Shown: positions 11,964-23,793 of the stretch, in pieces
Layout: every line of letters starts with the position of its first letter
Position numbering within the stretch: position 1 is the first letter of the stretch
Origin: Phoebastria nigripes
Lineage: Eukaryota > Chordata > Aves > Procellariiformes > Diomedeidae
Assembly: GCA_035582835.1 (NCBI GenBank)
Contig: JAYKAV010002628.1
Coordinates: 182,971 to 246,970 of the forward strand
Direction of reading: 5' to 3'
DNA: 64,000 nt
Program-made: the position numbers and the translations under genes
Notes under the pieces: generated by a model
Database searches by the model: none
What the model saw: only the letters and a program-made list of their open reading frames with translations
Told to the model about the DNA's origin: nothing

Positions 11964-12453
11964 NNNNNNNNNNNNNNNNNNNNNNNNNNNNNNNNNNNNN
12001 NNNNNNNNNNNNNNNNNNNNNNNNNNNNNNNNNNNNNNNNNNNNNNNNNNNNNNNNNNNNNNNNNNNNNNNNNNNNNNNNNNNNNNNNNNNNNNNNNNNN
12101 NNNNNNNNNNNNNNNNNNNNNNNNNNNNNNNNNNNNNNNNNNNNNNNNNNNNNNNNNNNNNNNNNNNNNNNNNNNNNNNNNNNNNNNNNNNNNNNNNNNN
12201 NNNNNNNNNNNNNNNNNNNNNNNNNNNNNNNNNNNNNNNNNNNNNNNNNNNNNNNNNNNNNNNNNNNNNNNNNNNNNNNNNNNNNNNNNNNNNNNNNNNN
12301 NNNNNNNNNNNNNNNNNNNNNNNNNNNNNNNNNNNNNNNNNNNNNNNNNNNNNNNNNNNNNNNNNNNNNNNNNNNNNNNNNNNNNNNNNNNNNNNNNNNN
12401 NNNNNNNNNNNNNNNNNNNNNNNNNNNNNNNNNNNNNNNNNNNNNNNNNNNNN
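11964..12453. other. Assembly gap (490 N)
   Basis: An unbroken run of N. The flanks are extremely GC-rich, so this is probably missing CpG-island sequence containing the non-coding first exon of HMG20B. ORFs drawn across it are artefacts. Confidence 0.99.
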
Positions 12454-12602
12454 GGGAGCTTGGGGGGCCGGGAGCTCCCGCAGCCCCCCGCCCCATCTCC
12501 GGAGCACCCCCCGCCCCGTCCCCCACCGGGTGCGGGTGCCAGCTCTGGCTCCGTCCCTCAGGGGTGCTGACCCGAGCAGTGCTGGTGAGGGCCCCCGGAC
12601 CC

Positions 12603-15600
12603 ATGGCCCACAGCGCCAAGCAGCTGCCTGCCGGGATGCTGTAAGTGCCCCCCCACCGCGCTCCGGGGCCCCCGTGTCCTCCTGTGTGCCAGGGGCTGCT
12701 CCACGTCACCCTGTCCCGTGCCGGGCCCCGGTCCTTTGTCCCTTGCTAAAGGGTGGCCGGTCTTGCCTTGCAAGCCTTGGGGGTCTTCTGTGTGTTTTGG
12801 GGACCCCCGTGCCCTACTGCGGGCTGCACTGCTCACCCCTTACCTGCCTGCTTTGTTAGCTCGTGCTTCCACCTAGCCAGGCTCATTAGCACAGGGCAAA
12901 GGGAGACTCGGTGTAAAAGAAGCGTCTTGTGACATTAAGACCAGTGAGGTCTTAATTCACGTGGGGTGAATCGCGTGCTGTCCTGAGCTGGCATCGACCA
13001 CCATCCCTCCTGGCAGAGGGGCGAGAGCACGGGGGCCGCGGTGCCTCCCGGGCAGGCAGATGGGGAAGCGCCTCCGAGGTGGAGGGAGGCGGATGCCAGA
13101 GCAAACCGGTCGAGGGAGGTTCAGATAAGAGGAGGAATCTTGCCTGAAATGACTTTACTTTTTAAAACATCCTTAGGCACGCAAGGAATCTGGATCGCGG
13201 AGGGGGGAGGCAGAGATCCGGCGTCTGGTGGTGGAGGGTGTTAGTGCGTTCCCAGCCGTGGCGGCTGAGAGCGATGATACTGTATGGGCATCACCAGGAA
13301 TATTTCTGTTAGAGCTGATAAAGAAAGCCTAAGGCTGGCCGTGCCCGTGCGGAGCCTCAGGGATGTTTTTTTTCCCTCAGAAGACGGAAGAAGAGATGGT
13401 CTCACGCCTTCCCATAGGCTTTCGTGTGAGCGTGGGGGTGTGGGGCAGCTGGTCAGGCTCAGATCCCGATGGGAAGAGTTCGTGCTGGGCACCTGCACCA
13501 CCCGCAAGGACCAATGCAGTTACAGGCGGTGTCCCCGGGGGTTTACAGAAGGGGCCCCTGTCAAATTAATTGCAAGGGTGGCTCGTACGGGTGATAACCT
13601 GATAGTGGTAGGTTGGGGTCTCTGAGGGGATTTGGGTTTACAGCAGGTACGTGATGTGACAAACCGGCAAGAGAAACTCTGGGGTGCATCCCAAGCAGGT
13701 TTGGCTTTTGGTACGCAGCGGCATTTTCTTTTTTTGCTGGGGCTTATGCTTGGCCCTGTGCTAGTTACCGTGTCTTGTGACTTGGATGAAACCCAAGCAA
13801 GCGCCATTTGCCGCAACGCTCGAGCCCTTCATGGCTCCCCCCACGCCGGGGGCCCGACCGCGCTCTGCCAGCGGACACGCTCCGATGGAGCAGGAGCTAC
13901 GTTGGGGACCAAAGGGTGCAGGNGGGACAGGGGCTCCGCTGTGGGACAGAGCTGGCTGGAGAAGGGGCCAGGGGGGCTTGGGGAGCCCCAGGGTGGTGCT
14001 GCAGTGGGGCTGTGTGTGCTCAGCCGGGGCAGGGAGGCTCTGCCGACCCGGGTGCTGGACCCGCGTCCTCCGCTGAAGGCAGATGCTGATCTGTAAAGAC
14101 AAGGCAACAAGTTGGAGAGCAGGAGTCGGGGCCACCAGCCCCACACTAGAGCCGCTCGATGCATCTCGGAGGTGGCTTGGTGCGTCTCAGTGGCGGAGCA
14201 GGTGGTAAGAACCTGATGGAGCGGTTGTGGCTGGAGCGGGTCGAGCTGGCGCCGGCGCCCTGCCCTCGTCCTCTGCCTTGAGGGTTNTCCTTATCCCTGG
14301 CAGCGCTTGGCCAGGGTGTGGGTGATGCTTCCAGGCAGTGCCCCTGGAGCCAGGATCCAAACCCCCACGGCTCCTCCTCCCTCGCAGAGGAGGATCAACT
14401 GGTTCGTGCCGCCTGGGACTCCTCGCCGAGGTGTGCGCCCGAGCCCTGGTGGCATGCAGGGATGTGCCCGTGGCTGTTACCTGGCCCCAAGAGCAGCACC
14501 GGCGCCTCCCAGCCCCCTTCCAAATGTCACTGAAAGGTCCCAGGGTCATCACTGGACCTTGGGGCAGCTTTTGTGTGCCCAGGACTGCCCTGCTCGTCCG
14601 GTGCTGGGCTCTGCTCAAGCCCCATCACTCAACCATGGCCTCCCCTCGCAGGGGAACAGGGGCTCTGGGGCTGGTAGTGGGTTTGGAGGCTTTTTGGATG
14701 GGCGGGAGCTGGGGGATCTGGCAAGTGTGAGGCCACGCTGCCGGCGCGGATGCGTCGCCGTTGGTCCTGGTGGTTTCCCAGCCCTTTCTGAGCGGTACTC
14801 TCTGGCTGCAGACATGCCACGGGCAAAGCTCAGCATGGAAACTTCCTGGTGGCCATCAAGCAGGAGAAGGGAGAGTCGGCACGGACGAGCGGTGAGAAGC
14901 CGCACGGCGAGGAGGAGGTGAGCTCCGGTGCCTGCATCCCTCCCCGCATGGTCCCTGGGAGCGGGATCTGTTGCCGAGCCTGGGGCTGTCCCTCCACTTG
15001 CCCTTCAGCAGCCCAGGCGCAGCTGGGTGAGCCGTGGCTGTGGCCATGGCCCGAGGAAAGGCCCAGACCTTCCCTTGAGGGACGGGAGGCCCAGGTGGGT
15101 CTGTAGGTCCGTCCTCTTGGNGCGATGGCATCGTGCGCTCTGATCCGTGCCGGGTTGTCCCTTTCCCTTTGCTGGGTGCCAGCCGGTGAAGAAGAGGGGC
15201 TGGCCCAAGGGCAAGAAGAGGAAGAAGATCCTTCCCAATGGCCCCAAAGCCCCCGTGACGGGTTATGTGCGTTTCCTGAATGAGCGGCGCGAGCAGATCC
15301 GCACGCAGCATCCTGACCTGCCCTTCCCGGAGATCACCAAGATGCTGGGGGCTGAGTGGAGCAAGCTGCAGCTTTCGGAGAAGCAGGTACCGGCCCCCAA
15401 GAGAGACCCCCTGGGAGTCTTGTCCCAGTACTGGCGGGCTGGTGAGCAGGAGCTGGGCCTCGAGTAGTGGGGAGGGGTCAGCAGCCCCCCGGGGAGCCTG
15501 GGGCCGGGCCAGGCTGAGGACCCTCTGTGACCGTAGCGGTACCTGGATGAAGCAGAGCGGGAGAAGCAGCAGTACATGAAGGAGCTGCGGGAATACCAGC

Positions 15601-17523
15601 AGTCAGAGGCCTACAAGATGTGTGCGGAGAAGATCCAGGAGAAAAAGATCAAAAAAGGTGAGTTGTGGGAGCAGTGGCTGCCAGCGTCGCTGCCAGGATC
15701 CAGCCAAGAACCAGAACTTCTTGAGGGATGCTGGGCTGGCTCCTAGGGGTAATCTCCTTCCTCCTTTCCAGAGGACACGGGCTCTGCGGCAGTGAACACC
15801 CTGCTGAACGGGCACCCGCACAAGGTAAGGCCCTGGCAGGTCTACCCGTGTGTGGGGAAACTGAGGCACGTGGCACCGCTGGGCTCGGCCTGTGGGAACC
15901 GGGCTGGCTGCAGGTTTGGTTCAGAGGGAGACTCACGGGTTGTGCTTCAAGGCGCCAACTTCCCGTTGAAGCAGAGCCTGGAGTGGCGGGAGGCAGAGCA
16001 TAGCCGTCCTCTGCCCGTCCTCCCTGCCTGCCCAGGCAGGGCCACCCCTTGCCCCATCCCTGTACCTCCTTTCTGCCCAGCCCCAAGGAGATGGGGTCCC
16101 CTTCGGTGGGCTCAGCCCTGCCTGATCCGCGCCTTCCCGTCCCCCAGGCTGGCGAGTGCAGCGACACCTTCTCCACCTTCGACGTGCCCATCTTCACGGA
16201 GGAGTTCTTGGACCAAAACAAAGGTGAGGAGCTGGGCTGGGGGGTGGGGGCTGCTGGCGCTGCAGCATCTTGCTTGGGGGACGGCTGCAGCAAGCAATGC
16301 CGCTGATGGAGCAGCCTGCATCCCATGGGGCAGGACCACAGCTGGCGCTGGGTGCGAGCTCCAGGCTGTGAAAGGTCCCTGGTGAGGTTGGATAGAGGGA
16401 CCGGACCCTGGCTGGAGCCCAGGGGTTGGTGACGCTGAGCCTCTTGGCAGAGTCGTGGCTGGGGGAGGGGTGGGGTTGGGGATGGCGGGGGAGAGTCAGA
16501 GGGGCCACCCCTGCTGACGCCGTGCGGTTCCGGCAGCCCGGGAGGCCGAGCTGCGGCGCCTGCGGAAGATGAACACTGAGTTTGAGGAGCAGAATGCCAT
16601 CCTGCAGAAGCACACGGAGAGCATGAACTGTGCCAAGGAGAAGCTAGAGCAGGAGCTGGCCCAGGAGGAGAGGCAGACCCTGGCCTTGCAGCAGCAGCTC
16701 CAGTCTGTGCGGCAGGCCCTCACCGCCAGCTTCGCCTCCCTCCCCATCCCCGGTGAGTTTGGGGCAGCCGTGGGGACCAGCCTGCTGCTGGGACCTGGTG
16801 GCNACGCAGAGGGGCACCGTTGGGGCTCTGCACGTGGTACAAGCTGGGGCAATGGGGCGGTGATAAATGCTTATCTGCTGATGGGGCGGGATCCTGGAGC
16901 ACTTTGGGGGGGCTCTCCGGGGAGCCCAGGGATGTGACAGCCGGTTGGCTCCCCTATAACGGGGTAGGGCAGGCTGGGAACTGTCCTCCTCTTGAGCCAT
17001 AGTCACAGCTGCGCCCACAAGGCAGAGATTAACCCAAATCCTTTTGTTCCTGGGCTTGTGTCAGTGTGGGCTCTCTCCTGCTGCAGGGTCCCTTCCCCAG
17101 TCACCAGCACGGTGGGCAGGGCTGGATGGGGACTTGCTAGCCCTNCTAACTGGGCTGCCGCCTCATAGGCACTGGGGAAACCCCCACGCTGAGCACTCTG
17201 GACTTCTACATGGCCAAACTGCACAGCGCCATCGAGAGCAACCCGCTGCAGCATGAGAAACTGGTGGTGCGCATCAAGGAGATCCTGTCCCGGATAGCCA
17301 GGTGAGCTGGGCAGGGCTGGCCGGAGCTGGCACCCAAGGGTCCTTGTGTCCTGGCGAGCACTGGGACCACTGGGTCAGCCCGTGGCAGGGTGGGTGACGG
17401 GAGCCAAGCGGGGAAGGTGTGGGCAGAGAGGGGCTCAGAGCTGCTCCAGGCAGTTGTGGGAGAGAGAAGTCAACCCCCTGCAATTCAGCCGTGCTTTTCT
17501 CCTTCTTCAGTGAACACTTGTGA
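12603..17523 (+). CDS. HMG20B: HMG20B (BRAF35), HMG-box subunit of the LSD1-CoREST complex
   Basis: Coding exons: 12603-12640, 14812-14917, 15183-15386, 15537-15657, 15772-15824, 16148-16223, 16537-16752, 17169-17301, 17511-17523. All have AG/GT borders and matching phases, giving 319 residues (human 317). The start [12 protein letters not shown] follows an acceptor at 12559-12561, so the first exon is 5' UTR. Residues about 49-66 form a basic linker ([15 protein letters not shown]). Residues about 67-138 are the HMG box, with [19 protein letters not shown] and the [13 protein letters not shown] helix. Residues about 200-270 form a coiled coil ([30 protein letters not shown]), and the protein ends EHL as in mammals. 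Known role: a nuclear DNA-bending subunit of the BHC/CoREST-LSD1 repressor, which also contacts BRCA2. It sits only 1.5 kb ahead of GIPC3 in the same direction. Confidence 0.96.
12641..14811 (+). other. HMG20B: HMG20B intron after the start-codon exon (2.2 kb)
   Basis: Non-coding, GC-rich sequence with a GTAAGT donor and a CTGCAG acceptor. I see no exon, RNA gene or recognisable repeat in it. The ORFs present lack homology that I recognise and have no supporting splice context. Confidence 0.75.
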
Positions 17524-18670
17524 AGAGGACCAGTCCCTCCTGGAGCCTGGGGCTGGCCGGACCACGGCCCTGTCCCTTGGAGCTCACGCAAGGGACAGTC
17601 TCTGCTGGTGGTCCGGCTGCTTCCCCCTCCACCCCACGCACTTCACTGGAGAAGTGAGCTGGGACCCCCCCAGCCCTGGTGCTGCTGGGCCCCGTGGCTG
17701 CACCATCTTCGAGGATCTCGAGTTTCTGGGGACCAAGCGGTGACAGGGCTGAGAGACCCCAGCCGGCGCGGTGCTGGGCGAGGTGGTCAGCGGTGGGCGT
17801 GAGCATCCCCCCCGCTCTCCTGTGAGCTCCCCAGCTCCTGCAGCTCCGCCTCGCTAAACCAGAGACTCCCCAAAGGCTATCCGGTGGCAGATGAGGTGCC
17901 TGCGGGTTACTGGCCTGGAGTGAATCAGCCTCTTCCAGGGTGACCCAGGGGCTGCTGTTAACTGGGCTGTGACAGAAGGGAGGCAGCCGGGTGCCCTGGG
18001 AGCCCCTGGGGCTCGGNGCTGCCTCCTGGCCCCTAGATCAGCCCGGGGAGCCTCTTGGTCCCCNGTCCCGCAGCGGGTGAGGTGGCAGGCTTCCTTCCCC
18101 CCGCCTCTTGCTTTATTTAATCTTCCCGCTTCTCCTCGCTGCTTCTCCATGGGTGCCTTCAGCCCCCTGCCCATGTCACCCTGTCTGTCACGTCTCCTTC
18201 CCCCACGCCTCTGGGACCAGGCAGGGCAGCTCCTGCCCTCTGCAGCGGTGAAGGCAAAAAAAAAAAAATCTTGGTGCCAGAGGAGGAGCTGGGACCGACC
18301 CCTTCCTCCCCACGGGGGGAGCCCGTGGGGCAGNGCACAGGGTTTCTGCTCCTGCCTCCCTGCCCGAGCCCGTCCTGCATCGTGGGACCACTGTGACGTC
18401 AGCCGTGTCCTGGCCGTGCTGTGCTGGGGTCGGCCATCCCTGGGGCTGCCTGTCACTAATCTCAGACTGTGTAATTAGAGAGTGTCTTATTTTCTTACTA
18501 GCACTACGTTGATCTGGCCCTGGGTTTCACCCGGGGCTGGTGTGCGACTGCTCATCTCTCGCCTGCGAGGACCGTGCTCTGTAGATGAGTCTCCTGGTTG
18601 CCATCTCCTGGTGGCCGCTTGGCTTGGGATGGAGATGGGAACAAATAAATGTGGGAGAAAAAACCAGCCT
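17524..18670 (+). other. HMG20B: HMG20B 3' UTR with AATAAA at 18644-18649
   Basis: A 1.1 kb last-exon tail after the TGA at 17521-17523, ending at a canonical AATAAA (18644-18649) inside 'acaaataaatg'. It contains an A12 run near 18257-18268. There is no competing signal between the stop and this hexamer. Confidence 0.75.
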
Positions 18671-19045
18671 GGGCTCCGTGTGTTCATGCTCAGAGGTGGC
18701 TTTGGAGCTGCGCCTGGCCCTAACCCTGGGGGCTTTGGGGTGTGGAGCAAGGGTGATGGCCCTAAGCTCATCGCTGCAGCCCCCAACCCTAGCTGGGGAG
18801 GGTGCGATGGAGCCGACTCTGTGCCGGCTGCTCTCCCACCTCCTCCAGCCTGGCCGGGGCCCTTCCTATGTGGCAGAGCTCACCTGATCTCAGGTGGGTG
18901 ACCTGCACTGCCGGATCCGGTTCCCAGGCCTGGGGATCACCTTACGGCCGAGCCAGGAGCCAGCACCCATCTATAATTCAGCAGTGTCGGCAGTAGGATG
19001 CGGCGGGCNGGCAGGCGCGGCAGGCAGGCCCAGGAGGGCAGCCCC
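18671..19045 (+). promoter_or_regulatory. GIPC3: HMG20B-GIPC3 interval: GIPC3 promoter and 5' UTR
   Basis: Only about 375 bases separate the HMG20B poly(A) signal from the GIPC3 start codon. A TATA-like CTATAATT lies at about 18971-18978, roughly 70 bases before the ATG. An upstream ATG at 18998 is in the same frame, but the ATG at 19046 has the better context (gccccATGg) and gives the expected length. Confidence 0.45.
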
Positions 19046-21605
<2,560 letters not shown>

Positions 21606-21875
21606 CTGGGGGGGGTGTCGGCATCCCCCTTGCCTACGTCCCCCCTCGCCTACGTCCCCTCCCCCTATCCCCACCCCACGGGTGCTGGCCGTGCTGGTGG
21701 GGGGTCCCCATCCCGCCCCCCGCCCCCTCCTGAGCTGCACCTGGGTGTGTCCCCTGCGTTGGGGGGGGCAGCAGGGCACCCAGCCCACCCCCCCCGCCAA
21801 GGACCCCCCTCATGCACCCCCAAAACGTGGTGGGAAGCAGCTGCGGCTCATTAAAGCAAAGACTGGAGGAGAAGG
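21606..21875 (+). terminator. GIPC3: GIPC3 3' UTR with ATTAAA at 21850-21855
   Basis: A short C-rich 3' UTR ends in ATTAAA, the commonest AATAAA variant, within 'ctcattaaagcaaag'. The cleavage site is expected 10-30 bases downstream, just before the opposing TBXA2R transcript ends. Confidence 0.65.
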
Positions 21876-21939
21876 GCTGTTGCTCNGGCCGGCAACGGGG
21901 CTGGGGCCCCCCCAGGTGCTCACCCCCAGCGGGCATGGA

Positions 21940-22158
21940 GAGCTGCACAAGCTGTGTTTTATTGGGGGGGGGTCATCACTCCGATGGGGACGGGGAGGGG
22001 GGAGCAGCCCCACGCCCCCTGCCACCCCCTCAGGTACTGGGCTCAGGGAGGCAGGGAGAGCCCATGGATGCAGTTGATGGCGACAATTAATTAACCAGGG
22101 GGGCTGGGATGGGGGGGGTTGCCTTGTCCCCCCCCTCGGTGCCTGTCCCCGGGGACTG
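21940..22158 (-). terminator. TBXA2R: TBXA2R 3' UTR with AATAAA at 21958-21963
   Basis: On the minus strand the sequence after the TBXA2R stop reaches a canonical AATAAA (plus-strand TTTATT at 21958-21963). This makes a compact 3' UTR of about 200 bases that includes two G/C homopolymer runs. Confidence 0.75.
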
Positions 22159-23687
22159 CTACTGCAGGACGGAGTCGGTGGTGAGCTTGCGGCGCAGGGA
22201 GGGGTTGAGGACGGGGTAGAGGGAGAGGATGGAGGGCCGGGGGCGCAGGCTGGGGTAGACGCGCTGCAGCACGGCCCGTCGGAAGAGGATGTAGACCCAG
22301 GGGTCCAGGATCTGGTTCCAGGTGACCATGCGGATGTAGATGAGCAACATCTTCTGTGTCTCCGTGGGCAGCATCTGGATCCGGCCGCTGGCTGGCAGCT
22401 GCTGCAGGACCGTCTGGATGATGAAGATCTGGGGTGGGGGGAAGGGGACAAGGCATCAGCAGGGGCGGGGTCCATGCAGAGGCCGTGAGCTGCCCTGGGG
22501 AGATGATGAGGGTCCAGGCTGGGTGTCAAGCCTGTTGGAGAGGTGTCCCAGGCTGGTTTGGGGCACCTGCTACTGGGGAGCACCCACTCTGCCTGCGAGC
22601 GGTGCTGAACTCCAGAGCCCATCACCCGGCTGCCAACCCAGGGTGCAGAGTGGTGGGGGGGGGACACCAAGACCCAGGGCCTCACCAGGAGGGACACCCC
22701 CAGACCTGGGGCCTCACCAGCAGGGACATGGGAGGGGGAACACACCGAGACCTAGGACCTCACCAGGAGGAGCACGGTGGGGACACCAAGAGCCAGGAGG
22801 GACATGGTGGGGGGAACACCAAGACCCAGGGCCTCACCAGGAGCATGGTGGGGGGAACACACCAAGAGCCAGGTCCTCACCAGGAGGGGCATCCAGCAGA
22901 TGGTAGCGATGATCATAATGCCCACGAGCTGCACCATCATCTCCACCTCGCTGTCCCGGCGCCGCTGCACCGACTCCCGGTCATGGTAGACACGGCAGAG
23001 CGTCACCACGCTGACTGTGTTGAAGATGAAGGAGAGCAGCACGGAGAAGATGCCCAGCAGGGCGAAAAGCAGGCAGAAGATGACGTCGCCGGTGTCAGGC
23101 AGGAGGGTGAGGAAGCACCAGGAGCCGGGGTACTGCAGCGTGTACCGCCCCAGCCCCAGCACTGGCAGCAGCCCCAGCAGGCAGGAGAAGCCCCACACCA
23201 TCCCCACGATGGACCAGGCACGGCGCTTGGAGATGCTGGTGGAGCGGGAGAAGGGGTGGTTGATGCCGAAGAACCTCTCACCAGCCATGGTCGCCCCCAG
23301 CAGCAGTGGGCACTGCCCGAAGAAGACCATGGAGAAGCCGAGGAAGTTGCAGAGGTGGCAGCCGGGGTCCACCTCGGCCCAGGCGAACTTGATGAAGTGA
23401 TAGGGGATGATGACCGAGGCCGTCACCAGCAGCCCCATGAAGTCCGTAACCACCAGCCCGCAGAGGAAGACGAGGAAGGAGGAGCGGGCCCGGCTGGACA
23501 GCTTGCGGGAGGAGCTGAGCAGGACGCAGAGAGCGAAGAGGTTGGAGCAGAGGCCGATGAGGCCGAAGGCGGTGGAGAACCAGGGCGAGGCGATGCTGTT
23601 CTGCGCATTGTGACGGCCATCACTGGCATTGAACACCCCGAAGCACGTGTCCAACCGTCCGGTCGCGCTGCCGTTGGGGGACTCCAT
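22159..23687 (-). CDS. TBXA2R: TBXA2R, thromboxane A2 (prostanoid TP) receptor
   Basis: Two coding exons, 23687-22881 and 22428-22159 (TAG), phase 0 at the junction, giving 358 residues (human TP-alpha 343). This is a class A GPCR. The N-terminus has N-glycosylation sequons (NGS and NAS). The disulfide pair is seen in DPGCHLC and GSWCFL. The TM3 end is ERFFG in place of DRY, and the second extracellular loop reads [12 protein letters not shown], the prostanoid signature. TM7 carries the ligand-binding Arg in [16 protein letters not shown], with DPWVY replacing NPxxY. The intron sits at the end of TM6 after CWMPLL. An ATG at 23702, five codons upstream in frame, is possible; MESPNGS at 23687 aligns better with the family. 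Known role: Gq/G13-coupled receptor on platelets and vascular smooth muscle. The tail resembles TP-alpha (ends SVLQ). Confidence 0.95.
22640..22880 (-). repeat. TBXA2R: Minisatellite of splice-donor-like units in TBXA2R intron
   Basis: The start of the TBXA2R intron is a tandem array of about 30-45 base units. On the minus strand each resembles the real exon end and donor, with the theme ctcctg/gtgaggccctggg followed by tcttggtgt and a C-rich stretch. The real donor is at 22880-22879. CTG-GTGAGG recurs with GT at 22837-22836, 22763-22762, 22717-22716 and 22685-22684. Confidence 0.9.
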
Positions 23688-23791
23688 ATCCCCCCACCCC
23701 ATCCCGCTCCTTTCGGCGGCTTCAGGCGCCCTCCTGGCTCAGCTCCGTGGCATGTGCCCCCCGCCAGTGCCGGCACCAATCCTGTCTTGCC
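23688..23791 (-). other. TBXA2R: TBXA2R 5' UTR part of the first coding exon
   Basis: On the minus strand a good acceptor (pyrimidine-rich tract ending CCCTGCAG, AG at 23793-23792) lies 104 bases before the ATG. The start codon is therefore probably in a second exon, with at least one non-coding exon further upstream, as in mammals. Confidence 0.6.
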
Positions 23792-23793
23792 CT

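Noticed and set aside
11679..12709. ORFs of 220-320 codons across 11.7-12.7 kb
   Set aside because: Most of their length is the N gap.
18998..19045. Upstream in-frame ATG of GIPC3
   Set aside because: It would add 16 Arg/Gln-rich residues containing an N, and its context is weaker than the ATG at 19046.
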